Below are positions 16,456 to 25,598 of a DNA stretch of 64,000 nt, in pieces. Every line of letters begins with the position of its first letter. Position 1 is the stretch's first letter. The DNA is from Pseudomonadota bacterium (GTDB lineage Bacteria; Pseudomonadota; Gammaproteobacteria; Burkholderiales; UBA9220). Below the pieces are notes generated by a model. That model saw only the letters and a list, made by a program, of their open reading frames with translations, searched no databases and was not told where the DNA came from. The stretch is from positions 31,555 through 95,554 of the forward strand of contig JAJZVC010000004.1 of NCBI GenBank assembly GCA_021845865.1, read 5' to 3'. The position numbers and the translations under genes were made by a program.

Positions 16456-16628
16456 GGGCCTGTCGCGGTGAAGAGTTGAACGGGGTTTATCAGTTCTATC
16501 ACTGTTATCATTATTTCCGTTTGCAGTTTAGGCCATTTGCATAGCCTTGCGCTAGTGGCGGCCGCCGATTCCGTATTTCCCCTCCCGGCGGTGCTATCAT
16601 CACAGCGACGCCATTACTGGAAGCCCCC

Positions 16629-17465
16629 ATGACCGCCCACTCCGCCGAAAAAATCCGCAACATGGCCCTGTTCTGCGATTTCGAGAACGTGGCCCTCGGC
16701 GTGCGCGACGCCAAGTACGCCAAGTTCGACATCAGCAAGGTGCTGGAGCGCCTGCTGCTCAAGGGCAGCATCGTGGTGAAGAAAGCCTATTGCGACTGGG
16801 AGCGCTACAAGGAGTTCAAGGCCGCCATGCACGAAGCCTCCTTCGAACTGATCGAAATTCCCCACGTGCGCCAGTCGGGCAAGAACTCCGCCGACATCCG
16901 CATGGTGGTGGACGCCCTGGACCTGTGCTACACCAAGTCCCACGTGGACACGTTCGTCATCATCAGCGGCGACTCGGATTTCTCCCCCCTGGTGAGCAAG
17001 CTGCGGGAGAACAACAAGACGGTGATCGGCATCGGCGTCAAGAACTCCACCTCCGATCTGCTCATTGCCAACTGCGACGAGTTCATCTACTACGACGACC
17101 TGGTGCGGGAAACCGCGGAAAAGGCGAAGAAGCGCACCCGCAAGAAACCCGCCGCCAAAAGCGCCACGGAGCCCACTCCCAAGGCCGCCCCGGCGGAGGA
17201 AAAAGACAAGACCCAGGAAGCCCTGGAGCTGGTGTTGGAAACGGTGGAAGCCCTGTTCGCCGAACGGGGCGAGGAGGAGAAAATCTGGGGCTCCATGGTG
17301 AAGCAGGCCCTGAAGCGCCGCAAGCCGGGATTCAACGAGAGCTACTACGGCTTCCGCTCCTTCGGCAAGCTCCTCGACGAAGCCGCCGCCCGCAAGCTCC
17401 TGGAACTGGAGCACGACGACAAGTCCGGCGGCGTCATCATCCGCAACTTCAATCCCGAATACTAA
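16629..17465 (+). CDS. NYN-domain RNase with C-terminal OST-HTH/LOTUS-like domain
   Basis: 278 residues. The NYN (PIN-like) nuclease domain occupies 10-155, with acidic residues Asp17 (FCDFENV), Asp89 (NSADIRMVVDAL), Asp115 and Asp117 (SGDSDFSPL). A Lys/Ala/Pro-rich linker (about 165-195) leads to a C-terminal domain (about 200-275, WGSMVKQALKRRKPGFNESY, FRSFGKLLDEA) that looks like an OST-HTH/LOTUS RNA-binding domain. Such proteins are presumed RNases. The gene overlaps the converging unknown gene by 4 bases. Confidence 0.85.
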   Translation: MTAHSAEKIRNMALFCDFENVALGVRDAKYAKFDISKVLERLLLKGSIVVKKAYCDWERYKEFKAAMHEASFELIEIPHVRQSGKNSADIRMVVDALDLCYTKSHVDTFVIISGDSDFSPLVSKLRENNKTVIGIGVKNSTSDLLIANCDEFIYYDDLVRETAEKAKKRTRKKPAAKSATEPTPKAAPAEEKDKTQEALELVLETVEALFAERGEEEKIWGSMVKQALKRRKPGFNESYYGFRSFGKLLDEAAARKLLELEHDDKSGGVIIRNFNPEY

Positions 17466-18199
17466 GCTTCCTCGTTCTCCCGCAGCAGGTGGGTCCAGAG
17501 GGGGTTGAGGTCGGCATTCGCCGCTTCCAGCAGGGCCATCACCCTGGCCTTTTGCGCTTCGCCCATGGGTTCCTCCCCCAGGCTGTCCACCGCCCGCAAC
17601 AGGGACTGGATGGAAACGAACTCCAGGTGCCGCGGCCAATCAGGCACGGCCCAGGTATCGTTGATCGCCAAGCGTAGCGGCAGACGAGGGAGAACCTTGT
17701 CCCGCAGCAGGCTGACGGCCTCGTCGCCGGCGGCGGAATCCCAGGTCCAGAGCTTCTTCTCCGGGCTCCAGTGCTCCAGCTTGGCGCAGCTGATGGACGC
17801 CCAGCCCGCCCACGACACGCCGTGGAAACTCAGCCCCTCGCCGGAGACCTCCACCCGCCGCAGCAAGGGGGTCCGGTCCTCCGCCACGTAGACATCGACC
17901 CACCTCCGCCCCGGCTTGGCGCCTGCGTCGGGGAGAGAAACCGCGCCCAGATAGGTGAGGACGGTCCGTTTCCGGCTGCGGAGAATGGACGACGTTTCCT
18001 TCTGGGCGATCATCACCAGGGCCTTCAGCAGGCGGGGGTGCAGGCGGGTCACGATCTGGCGGAACGCCTCGGCCCCTTCCTCGCTGTCGCCGCCCTTCAG
18101 CCAGCGGTCGGCCAGTTCGGCGAGAACTTCCAGCTCGCTCGCCAGGTCGCTGACGGTGATGGGGGGGGTTTCCTTGCGGATGACTTCGATTTCATTCAT
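17462..18199 (-). CDS. Hypothetical protein
   Basis: 245 residues, no recognised family. The N-terminus is acidic and helical (TVSDLASELEVLAELADRWL), the middle has RRWVDVYVAEDRTPLLRRV and a Trp-rich stretch HWSPEKKLWTWDSAAG, the end is helical. No signal or membrane segment. ATG 18199 is chosen because the longer frame upstream runs through the GIY-YIG gene in another frame. Confidence 0.6.
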   Translation of the reverse strand: MNEIEVIRKETPPITVSDLASELEVLAELADRWLKGGDSEEGAEAFRQIVTRLHPRLLKALVMIAQKETSSILRSRKRTVLTYLGAVSLPDAGAKPGRRWVDVYVAEDRTPLLRRVEVSGEGLSFHGVSWAGWASISCAKLEHWSPEKKLWTWDSAAGDEAVSLLRDKVLPRLPLRLAINDTWAVPDWPRHLEFVSIQSLLRAVDSLGEEPMGEAQKARVMALLEAANADLNPLWTHLLRENEEA

Positions 18200-18257
18200 G
18201 GACGGGCTTCGGCGGCAAGCGTGAACACTGTTAACCCTAGCCAATGCGGCGAATAAT

Positions 18258-18518
18258 TCAACCGTCCGCCGCCCAGGTCTCGGCGATTTTCCGCTTCTCC
18301 TCCGCCGGCAGCCGCTTGATGGCCTGCTCCGCCTTCGCCGCCAGGCTGCGGTTGAGATACCGCCGCTGGGCGAGCAGGCGCAGGGGGGGATTGGCACGGG
18401 TGTATTTGGCGCCCCGTCCCTCCGCATGGGCGCGGTAGCGGGCCGCCACGTCGGTGGTGATGCCGGTGTAGACGGCGCCGTTGCGGCATTCGATCAGGTA
18501 CAGCCACCAGGCGGGCAT
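18258..18518 (-). CDS. GIY-YIG nuclease superfamily protein (YhbQ-like)
   Basis: 86 residues, a single GIY-YIG domain: WWLYLIECRNGAVYTGITTDVAARYRAH carries the two signature triads (LYL, YTG), the catalytic-type Arg in RYRAH and a later Glu (KAEQAIKRL). GGAG at 18524-18527 supports ATG 18518 over 18545. Family members such as YhbQ act on damaged DNA or are of unknown function. It lies after the efp terminator. Confidence 0.85.
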   Translation of the reverse strand: MPAWWLYLIECRNGAVYTGITTDVAARYRAHAEGRGAKYTRANPPLRLLAQRRYLNRSLAAKAEQAIKRLPAEEKRKIAETWAADG

Positions 18519-18559
18519 GGATGCTCCAGGAACGCGATGGGCCATGGTAACACCAAAAC

Positions 18560-18587
18560 AGAAAGGGCAGCCGAGGCTGCCCTTTCT
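18560..18587 (-). terminator. Terminator of efp
   Basis: Near-perfect 12-bp stem AGAAAGGGCAGC / GCTGCCCTTTCT with a tiny loop. On the minus strand it is followed by a GTTTTGG tract, 19 bases past the efp stop. Confidence 0.8.
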
Positions 18588-18605
18588 GACCGGATAGCGC
18601 GACGT

Positions 18606-19163
18606 TCAGGCGCGGCGCTTGAATTCGCCGGTGCGGGTGTCGATCTCGATCTTGTCGCCGATTTCCACGAAGGCGGCCACGGGCAGCTCGAAGCCCGTGC
18701 CTTTCAGGCGGGCGGGCTTCATCACCTTGCCGGAGGTGTCGCCGCGCACGGCGGGCTCGGTGTACTCCACTTCGCGCACCAGGGTGGTGGGCAGTTCCAG
18801 GGAGATGGCCTTGCCCTGGTAGAACACCACTTCGCAGGGCATGCCGTCTTCCAGGTAGTTGAGGGCGTCGCCCATGTTGTCCTTCTCCACTTCATACTGG
18901 TTGTACTCGGTGTCCATGAACACGTACATGGGGTCGGCGAAGTAGGAGTAGGTGCACTCCTTGCGCTCCAGGACCACCACGTCGAACTTCTCGTCGGCCT
19001 TGTACACCGACTCGGTCACGGAACCGGTGAGGAGGTTCTTCATCTTCATCTTCATCACGGCGGCGTTGCGGCCGGATTTGTTGTACTCGGCCTTTTGCAC
19101 CACCATGGGGTCGTTGCCCACCATGATGACGTTGCCGGCGCGGATTTCCTGAGCTTGCTTCAT
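18606..19163 (-). CDS. efp: Elongation factor P
   Basis: EF-P (185 residues) binds between the P and E sites and relieves ribosome stalling at polyproline. The KOW-like N-domain tip reads [11 protein letters not shown], with Arg32 at the position where other bacteria have Lys34-type modification. Arg32 is the known site of rhamnosylation by EarP. Two OB domains follow, ending [17 protein letters not shown]. earP is the next gene upstream in the same direction (44-base gap), so enzyme and target are made together. Confidence 0.97.
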   Translation of the reverse strand: MKQAQEIRAGNVIMVGNDPMVVQKAEYNKSGRNAAVMKMKMKNLLTGSVTESVYKADEKFDVVVLERKECTYSYFADPMYVFMDTEYNQYEVEKDNMGDALNYLEDGMPCEVVFYQGKAISLELPTTLVREVEYTEPAVRGDTSGKVMKPARLKGTGFELPVAAFVEIGDKIEIDTRTGEFKRRA

Positions 19164-19207
19164 AAAATTCGTCCTGGAGTATTGGGAATGAGCGGATGCA
19201 AAGCCCG

Positions 19208-20350
19208 CTATTTTACCTTATTTTTCAGAAAATTCACCAGGTTCGACAGCAAATCCCCGTGGGAGCGCAGGGTTTCCGCCCAGCGGACGGCATGGCGCCC
19301 CAGTTCGGCATGGCGCGCCCAGAAGGCATTCCAGGCCGCCCCTGCGTTCCCCCCCCCGTTCCAGGCCGATTCCAGGGTTTGCAGGGCCTCCTTGGCCTGG
19401 GGCGGCAAGCCCGCCCCGTAGCGGCCGAGAAAGGCTTCCAGCTTGATCAGATGTGCCTCCTCCTGCTGGGGGTAGATACGCCACACCAGCGGCTTGGCGG
19501 CCCACTGGGCGCGAACGAAGGAATCCTCGCCGCGGACGAAGTTGCAGTCGCAGGCCCACAGCAGCCGATCGTATTTCTCCTGGGCGACGAAGGGCAATAC
19601 CCGCGCCTCCAGCTTGCCGCGACGGAAAACGCTCCCCGCCGCGGCGCCGGCAGCGCCGAAAAAATCCGCCAGGGGGGCCGCCGACCGCCCTTCGGGCACC
19701 AGGGCCACTACCGGACGCCCGCCCTCGGCCCAGGCCGTCAGCAGCCCCGCCACATCCTCGTCGCCGTAGCCAAAGAGGGAAATCCGCAGCTCGTCCCCCT
19801 GGGGCCCGAGGCCCAGTTCGCGCCAGAACGCTTCCCGGGCCGCCGGGTCGGCGAGGAAGGCGCGGCGCTCTTCCTCCAGCCCCCTTTCCCGCAGCAGGCC
19901 GCCGGTGGCCGGAGAGAATCCGGGAAAGAAAAAATACTTCGTCAAGGGAAGGCGCGGATGAGGCGAGGCAAGGCCATGGCAATCCTCCACCCACTCCTCG
20001 GCGCTGAGGTACTCCAGGTTCACCCACAGGGGCTTGGATTCCCGAGCCGCCATGCCGGCCACGTAGCGCTCCGGCAGGTGGCAGGCGAAGGCCTCCACCA
20101 CCACGTCGGCCGGCTCCACCACGGGAAAATCCGCCGCCCAGTGGCGCACTTCCACTCCTTCCGCCAGCTGCCGCTCCCTGGCCGGGTCGAGGCCGTGGCA
20201 AAGGCGCTGGAAGCTGGCCAGGTCGTCCACCCACAGGCGCACCCGGTAGCCGTGCTCGCCCGCCAGCTGCCTGGCCAGGCGCCAGCAGACGCCGATATCG
20301 CCGTAGTTGTCGACGACGGCGCAAAAGATGTCCCAGCGCCAGCCCAGCAC
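19208..20350 (-). CDS. earP: EF-P arginine rhamnosyltransferase
   Basis: 380 residues, inverting glycosyltransferase of GT-B fold that transfers L-rhamnose from dTDP-rhamnose to Arg32 of EF-P. Typical motifs are [21 protein letters not shown] at the N-terminus with the catalytic Asp in NYGDIG, and [16 protein letters not shown] with the nucleotide-binding Glu-Asp. The start is GTG 20350, overlapping the stop of the preceding lipoprotein gene by one base. No dTDP-rhamnose genes are in the window. Confidence 0.93.
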   Translation of the reverse strand: MLGWRWDIFCAVVDNYGDIGVCWRLARQLAGEHGYRVRLWVDDLASFQRLCHGLDPARERQLAEGVEVRHWAADFPVVEPADVVVEAFACHLPERYVAGMAARESKPLWVNLEYLSAEEWVEDCHGLASPHPRLPLTKYFFFPGFSPATGGLLRERGLEEERRAFLADPAAREAFWRELGLGPQGDELRISLFGYGDEDVAGLLTAWAEGGRPVVALVPEGRSAAPLADFFGAAGAAAGSVFRRGKLEARVLPFVAQEKYDRLLWACDCNFVRGEDSFVRAQWAAKPLVWRIYPQQEEAHLIKLEAFLGRYGAGLPPQAKEALQTLESAWNGGGNAGAAWNAFWARHAELGRHAVRWAETLRSHGDLLSNLVNFLKNKVK

Positions 20351-20967
20351 TAGTTGCCGCCCGCCTTCAAGCCAGCCTGGCGCAACCGCGCCTCCAGCTC
20401 GGCCAGCACGCCGGAAAAGGCCGTGTTCATGGCCCGCGCCACGGCCTGGGGAGAGCGGTCCGTCAATGCCACCCGCCGGCTCAAATCGGCATTGAAGACG
20501 ATATCGCCGCTGCCGCCCTTGTCGGTGAGATAGAACTGCACCGTCACCACCGCCGCGGGCTTTTCGCCGCCGCGGAAATCCGCGTAGAGCTCGCTGACGT
20601 GCCCTTCCAGGAGGTAATCCGCATCGCCGCCGACGCCCTTCGCCAGGACGTTGCGGAACAGGCCCGACTGCCGCAGCCAGCGGGTGGCGCCGTCGGCGGC
20701 CATGGCGCGCGGAGAGACAAAGAACTCGTTATAGAAATCGGCTTCGTAGCGGGTGTCGTCCAGCCGGTACACCAGTCCCTTGCCTTCGAAAGGCGGCGCC
20801 ACGCTGAAGTTGCCGACCCGCAGGGTGGCGTCCGTGGCTTGTGCCGGCGCCCCGCCGCGCTCTCCCTGCAGCAGATAGGTCTGCCTCGCCAGGGGCGGGC
20901 GGTTCACGCTGCAGGCCGAGGCGAAAACCGCCGCCAGCAGGGCCAGGAAAACAATCCGTTTCGTCAT
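20350..20967 (-). CDS. ABC-transport auxiliary lipoprotein (PqiC/MlaD-associated type)
   Basis: 205 residues. A lipobox ends at FASAC (Cys19), so it is a lipoprotein. The body fits the ABC-type transport auxiliary component family found after MlaD-like genes (LRVGNFSVAPPFEGKGLVYRLDDTRYEADFYNEF). It probably forms the outer-membrane end of the lipid transport system coded just upstream. It overlaps the MCE gene by ATGA and earP by one base. Confidence 0.85.
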   Translation of the reverse strand: MTKRIVFLALLAAVFASACSVNRPPLARQTYLLQGERGGAPAQATDATLRVGNFSVAPPFEGKGLVYRLDDTRYEADFYNEFFVSPRAMAADGATRWLRQSGLFRNVLAKGVGGDADYLLEGHVSELYADFRGGEKPAAVVTVQFYLTDKGGSGDIVFNADLSRRVALTDRSPQAVARAMNTAFSGVLAELEARLRQAGLKAGGN

Positions 20968-21950
20968 CGAGTCACCTCGCTGTGGGGCGGCGGTTCGCCG
21001 AAAAGGACGCCGGCCGGATAGCGCTTGGCCGTATCCGTCAGGTCCCTTAGGTTTTCGCTGGTCTGGCGCAGGTTCTCCAGGGTGGCGCTGATATCCTGCT
21101 CGCGTCCGGCAAAGGCCTTCTCGGCGCGGATCAGGGTATGCTGAAGGGCATCAAGCGACTGCTGGAACTGGGGGTCCTCGGCCAACTGGCGCAGGCGCTT
21201 GGCCGTCGCGCCCAGGTTCTGCGGCATGGAAGCCACGTCGGGGTCCGCCGCGATGCGGTTGAGGGTGGCGGTGAGGGTGCGCAATTGGGACAGGGTGGCG
21301 GCCATGTCGGTGCCGATCTTGTCCAGGGGAACCTTCTCCAGTTTCGTGTCCAGATTGTCCACCAGCTTGTTCAGGTTCGCCATCAGGCGATCCAGGTCCA
21401 TCCGGTTCAGCTTGCGCATGAAGCTTTCCGCAATGTTGACCAACTGGGTCACGGTGCCTTGGGAGGAAGGCACGTAAACATTCTCCGGCGTCCAGTCGAT
21501 GGGCAGGACGGCGTTGGTCTTGGGGTCCACGTAATCCAGTTCCAGATAACTGGTGCCGGTGAGCCCCTGGGCCGCCAGGCGCACCCGCAATCCCTGCTGG
21601 ATGTAATGCCGCAGGGCGCCTTCGTCGGTCTCGGTTCCCGCCAGGCCCAACTGCCCCCGCGACAGCCGGGCCTCCACCATCACATACTGGCGCCGCTGGG
21701 AAATGGGTTTATCCAGCTCGTAGCGATTGTAGGTGAAGCCGATGTGGCTCACCTCGCCGATCACCACCCCCCGCAGCTTGACCTTGGAACCGACGCTGAG
21801 GCCCTGGACCGATTCGTTGAAATAGGTTTCCAAGGTCACGTCGTCGCGGAACAGGGACCCGGCTCCCAGCATCAGCACCACGGCCACCAGCAGCGCGAGC
21901 GCGGAAAGGATGAAAAGGCCCAGTTTGAAGTAGCCTGTTTTCTGCGTCAT
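20964..21950 (-). CDS. MlaD-like MCE-domain protein
   Basis: 328 residues. One N-terminal membrane anchor (residues 8-30), then an MCE domain (TLETYFNESVQGLSVGSKVKLRGVVIGEVSHI) and a long helical tail (about 160-320) with coiled-coil character. MCE proteins form hexameric rings in the periplasm that carry lipids between membranes. The length and the helical tail are like PqiB/LetB-related single-MCE proteins. It overlaps the ATPase gene by 4 bases. Confidence 0.88.
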   Translation of the reverse strand: MTQKTGYFKLGLFILSALALLVAVVLMLGAGSLFRDDVTLETYFNESVQGLSVGSKVKLRGVVIGEVSHIGFTYNRYELDKPISQRRQYVMVEARLSRGQLGLAGTETDEGALRHYIQQGLRVRLAAQGLTGTSYLELDYVDPKTNAVLPIDWTPENVYVPSSQGTVTQLVNIAESFMRKLNRMDLDRLMANLNKLVDNLDTKLEKVPLDKIGTDMAATLSQLRTLTATLNRIAADPDVASMPQNLGATAKRLRQLAEDPQFQQSLDALQHTLIRAEKAFAGREQDISATLENLRQTSENLRDLTDTAKRYPAGVLFGEPPPHSEVTR

Positions 21951-22711
21951 GATGAAACCGCCTCACGGTTGAAAAAGCGGCGCACCCAGGGGTTGTCGCT
22001 GTGGTCCCGCAGCATTTCCGGCCTGCCCTCGGCGATGATGCCCCGGGCCGTCTTGTCGAGCATGATAACCCGATCGGCGATGGCGTAGATGCTCGGCAAT
22101 TCGTGGGTGACCACGACGAAGGTGATGCCCAGGTTGCGCGCCAGGCTCAGGATCAGCTGGTCCAGCTCCGCCGACGTGATCGGGTCCAGGCCGGCGGAGG
22201 GCTCGTCGAGGAACAGGATCGCCGGGTCCAGCACCATGGCGCGGGCGATGGCCGCCCGCTTCTGCATCCCGCCGCTGAGTTCCGCCGGCATGTGGCGGCC
22301 AAACCCCTCCAGCCCCACCAGGGCGAGCTTGGTGCGCGCCACCAGCTCCCTGGCCTCCGGGGGAAGATCGGTGTACGACTCCAGGGGCAGGGTCACGTTC
22401 TCCAGCAGGGTCATGGAACCGAACAGGGCGCCGGATTGGTACATGACGCCGAACTTGCGCAGGAGCGCCAAGCGCTGGACCCCTTGCGCGGTGACGATGT
22501 CTTCGCCGTCGATGAGGATGGTTCCCGCCGCGGGCGGGTAGAGGCCGATCAGGTGCTTCAGCAGGGTGCTCTTGCCGCAGCCCGAGCCCCCCAGGATGAC
22601 GAACACCTCGCCGCGCCGCACCTGGAAGGAGACGTCCTGCAACAGCAAGCCGTCGTCGAAGCCGGCGCTGAGGCCCTCCACGCGGATGATGGCGTCGCCC
22701 TGCGGGTCCAT
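21947..22711 (-). CDS. MlaF-like ABC transporter ATP-binding protein
   Basis: 254 residues. Walker A GGSGCGKST at 41-49, Q-loop MYQSGALFGSMTL, signature LSGGMQKR, Walker B ILFLDEPSAGLD, switch His in VVVTHEL. The sequence after the Q-loop is typical of the MlaF/Ttg2A group. It powers lipid movement with the MlaE-like permease 4 bases upstream. Confidence 0.93.
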   Translation of the reverse strand: MDPQGDAIIRVEGLSAGFDDGLLLQDVSFQVRRGEVFVILGGSGCGKSTLLKHLIGLYPPAAGTILIDGEDIVTAQGVQRLALLRKFGVMYQSGALFGSMTLLENVTLPLESYTDLPPEARELVARTKLALVGLEGFGRHMPAELSGGMQKRAAIARAMVLDPAILFLDEPSAGLDPITSAELDQLILSLARNLGITFVVVTHELPSIYAIADRVIMLDKTARGIIAEGRPEMLRDHSDNPWVRRFFNREAVSS

Positions 22712-22715
22712 GGCG

Positions 22716-23837
22716 TCAGAAGTCCAGGTAGTAGAACATCACCGCGAACACGCCGTCGGTGATGACGATCAGGACGATGGCGCTGACCACGGCCCGGGTG
22801 GTGGAAACCCCCACCGCCGCCGCCCCGGTGCGGGTTTGCAGGCCCCGCAGGCAGCCGATGCCGGCCACCAGGACGCCAAACACGCAGGCCTTGATCAGGC
22901 CGCCGGTCAGGTCCTCCCAGTCCGCCGCGGTGGTGAGCTGGCGGTAATAGGTCACCCAGGGGATGTCGAAGCTCCGCATCACCAGGCCGCCCCCCACCAG
23001 GCCGATGACGTTGGCGAACACCGTCAGCAGCGGCGCCACCACCAGCCCGGCGAGCACCCGGGTCACCACCAGGAAACGCACCGGGTCGAGGCCCATGGTG
23101 ACGAGGGCGTCGATCTCCTCGTTCACCTTCATGGTGCCGATCTCCGCCGCGAAGGCCGCCGCGGACCGGCCGGCGAGGAGGATGGCGGTCATCAGCGGCC
23201 CCAGTTCCCGCAGCAGGGACAGCCCGACCAGGTTGGCGACGAAGATTTCCGCGCCGAACTGGCGCATCGCCACCGCCGACTGGAAGGCGAGAATCACCCC
23301 CATGAGGAAGGCGATCAGGGCGACGATGGGCAGGGCGTTGGCCCCGGCCTCCTGCGCCACGGCCAGGGCATCCTTCCAGCGGACGCGGCGGGGATGGCGC
23401 AAGGCGGCCCCAATGGCGGCCGCGCCTTCGCCGACGAAGGCCACCTGCTCCCACAGGTCCCGCCCCAGATCGGCGGCCATCCTGCCCACCCGTTCCACCG
23501 TTGAGGGCCGCGCTGCCTCCTGGCGCGCGCTGGCGGCGAAAGCGGCGGGGTCGAAGGGCTCCAGCAGATGGCGGTAAGGCTCGGCGAGATTGCGCACGGA
23601 CACGGCCGCGCCGGCGGGGCGGGGCTGGCGCAGCAAATCCAGCAGCAGGGCCACCCCGGCCCCGTCGCAATAGTCCACCTCGCCGGCGTCCACCGTGATC
23701 GGCTGGGTGGCGTTGCGGACCAGCGCCTGCCGCGCCTCCGCCCAGACGGCGGCGATGGAGTAGGCGTCCAGGCGCCCGCCCAGGGACAGCACCGTCCCGC
23801 CTTCCTCCCGTCGTTCGGTCAGGCGCGCCGGCGTCAT
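22716..23837 (-). CDS. MlaE-like permease with N-terminal STAS domain
   Basis: 373 residues. Residues 1-95 form a STAS domain (VLSLGGRLDAYSIAAVW, VDAGEVDYCDGAGVALLLDLL), which in E. coli is a separate protein, MlaB. Residues about 150-373 are the MlaE permease with EIGTMKVNEEIDALVTMGLDP. Fused STAS-MlaE proteins are known. It begins the operon permease, ATPase, MCE protein, lipoprotein, earP. Confidence 0.92.
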   Translation of the reverse strand: MTPARLTERREEGGTVLSLGGRLDAYSIAAVWAEARQALVRNATQPITVDAGEVDYCDGAGVALLLDLLRQPRPAGAAVSVRNLAEPYRHLLEPFDPAAFAASARQEAARPSTVERVGRMAADLGRDLWEQVAFVGEGAAAIGAALRHPRRVRWKDALAVAQEAGANALPIVALIAFLMGVILAFQSAVAMRQFGAEIFVANLVGLSLLRELGPLMTAILLAGRSAAAFAAEIGTMKVNEEIDALVTMGLDPVRFLVVTRVLAGLVVAPLLTVFANVIGLVGGGLVMRSFDIPWVTYYRQLTTAADWEDLTGGLIKACVFGVLVAGIGCLRGLQTRTGAAAVGVSTTRAVVSAIVLIVITDGVFAVMFYYLDF

Positions 23838-24027
23838 GGCCTGCGCCCTGAAGAAATGGGCCGGCCGCCCGCGATGCAGGCCACCCCAGTGGCAGAAGCC
23901 GTCATCCGCTACCTCTTGCGTATGCGTATGCCTTAAGGTTACACCAAAGCCGAAACCCTGGCGCGGCGGGCAGCGCCCTCAACGGGCGGGAACGGGTGCC
24001 GGGGAAGGGCTATCGGCCTGGGCCGGT

Positions 24028-24843
24028 TCAGAAACCGGGGCGGGGAAAATCCTGGGCAATGGAGCGGAAATGGCCTTCCGTCGCCCGGCGGTAGGCCTCG
24101 TCCCCGCCGCCGGAAACGATGTGCTGGCAGCCAGTAACGATGCTTTCCGCCAGGGGGATGGCGACGGTGCGGCCCTTGTAGGTGGCCAGGGGAGAACCGC
24201 GGCCCTGGCCGATGCCGCTCACGTCCGCCCAAGTGAGCCCCTGGGCGCCGGCGAAGGGATTGGAACCGATGCCGGTGTCGTAAAGGATTTCGAATACCCG
24301 GCAGGCGCCGAAATTTCCGCCCGCGGCCAATTCCAGCAGGTCCTTGGCCGCCTGTTTGCGGTAGGCGCGGAAATCGCCGAGCACCGCCGTGATATCGGCC
24401 CAGGACAGGGCATACAGGGTGCTGCTGCGCCCTTCGCTCACCTCCAGCCGGCGGGTGGTGCGCAATTGCCCGTCGCCGTTGAGGGCGGCGATGAACTGGC
24501 CGTCCACGGCGCTCCACAGGGCGACGAACTCCGCCGGCGTGGCCGTGTCGGCGATGAGCCGCATGGCCTCCACCGCCGCCTTGGCGCTGGCCTTGCCTTC
24601 GTCGAAGCGCTTGTCGACCTTGGCCCAGTAGATGTTGTCCAGCACGTATTGCAAGCGCGCCTCCTGGGGCAGGCGGCGCAGCTCTTCCGCCGGCAGGGGA
24701 CGGTACATCTCCCGCGCCCCCTGCTTGAGCGCCTGGGAAACGGCCATGTCCCGCTTGCCGACGAGAAAATCCATCATGTCCGCCCGCGCCGCCGCCGGCA
24801 GCAGCAGGGCCGCCGCCAAGCTCAGAACCGCGCGCCCCTTCAT
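24028..24843 (-). CDS. Secreted protein of unknown function
   Basis: 271 residues with a signal peptide (residues 1-21, ending AAARA). The mature part is helical early (DFLVGKRDMAVSQALKQGAREMY) and has ALSWADITAVLGDFRAYRKQAAKDLL and two cysteines far apart (NFGACRVFEIL, TGCQHIV). No family recognised. The start overlaps the adaptor gene stop by ATGA, so it is part of the SoxW-TolC-adaptor operon and may be a cargo or periplasmic component. Confidence 0.65.
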   Translation of the reverse strand: MKGRAVLSLAAALLLPAAARADMMDFLVGKRDMAVSQALKQGAREMYRPLPAEELRRLPQEARLQYVLDNIYWAKVDKRFDEGKASAKAAVEAMRLIADTATPAEFVALWSAVDGQFIAALNGDGQLRTTRRLEVSEGRSSTLYALSWADITAVLGDFRAYRKQAAKDLLELAAGGNFGACRVFEILYDTGIGSNPFAGAQGLTWADVSGIGQGRGSPLATYKGRTVAIPLAESIVTGCQHIVSGGGDEAYRRATEGHFRSIAQDFPRPGF

Positions 24844-25598
24844 GGCAGCTTCACCGTCGCCGCGGTGCCGGCGCGCAGGACGTCATCGGTGCGGAACAGC
24901 ACGTCCGCCGGATAAGTGGGGCCGTCCTTGGTCATCGCCGGCTCCAGGCCGAGGGCGCGGACGGTGCCGGAATAGCTCTTGCCTCCCGCCACCACCGTCA
25001 CGGCCTGGCCCACCTTGAGCTTGCCGATCTGGTTGTCGTAGAGGCGGAAGCGGGCCAGCATCTCCCCCGCCCTGGCCAGCACCAGCACCGGCTGGGCCTG
25101 CAGCCGCACCACCAGGTTCTGCCCCGGCTCCACCCGGCGGTCCACCACCACGGCGTCGAAGGGAGCCCGCAGCACGCTGTCGTCGGCATTCCTGCGCTCC
25201 TGGCCGACCCGGGCCGAAGCTTCGCTGGCCTGGGCCGACGCCTTGGCGTAGCGCAGCTTGGCCTGCTCCAGCTCGCTGATGGAAATCACGGTGCGGTTGT
25301 AGAGCTCCTGCATGCGCCCCAGATCGCGCTTGGCATCCGCCGCATCCTCCCGCTGGCGCTTCAGGGCGGCCTGGCTCTCCGCCAGCCTCGCCTGGTAAAT
25401 GCGCCCGTCCAGGGTCAGCAGCGCCTGCCCCTGTTTGACACGGTCCCCCACCTGGGCCTCGACCGTTTCCACCACTCCGGACACCCGGGGCGACAGCTCC
25501 ACCCGCTGGGACCACTGCAGCACGGCGGGCACGTCCAAGGCCCAAGCCGGCGCGGCGAGCAACGCTGCCGCCATTCCCGTCAGCCAATAGCGTTTCAT
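24840..25598 (-). CDS. Membrane-fusion (HlyD/RND-type) periplasmic adaptor
   Basis: 252 residues, signal peptide 1-21 (AAPAWA). The lipoyl halves flank a helical hairpin: SGVVETVEAQVGDRVKQGQALLTL at 40-63 and DSVLRAPFDAVVVDRRVEPGQNLVV at about 143-167, then a barrel domain. It is short and lacks an N-terminal membrane helix. The neighbour is a TolC-type channel, but no inner-membrane pump gene is seen nearby. Confidence 0.88.
   Translation of the reverse strand: MKRYWLTGMAAALLAAPAWALDVPAVLQWSQRVELSPRVSGVVETVEAQVGDRVKQGQALLTLDGRIYQARLAESQAALKRQREDAADAKRDLGRMQELYNRTVISISELEQAKLRYAKASAQASEASARVGQERRNADDSVLRAPFDAVVVDRRVEPGQNLVVRLQAQPVLVLARAGEMLARFRLYDNQIGKLKVGQAVTVVAGGKSYSGTVRALGLEPAMTKDGPTYPADVLFRTDDVLRAGTAATVKLP

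Noticed and set aside
17462-18427. 321-codon version of the unknown protein at 17462
   Set aside because: The extra N-terminal part is an Arg/Pro/Ser-rich out-of-frame reading of the GIY-YIG gene; ATG 18199 is used.
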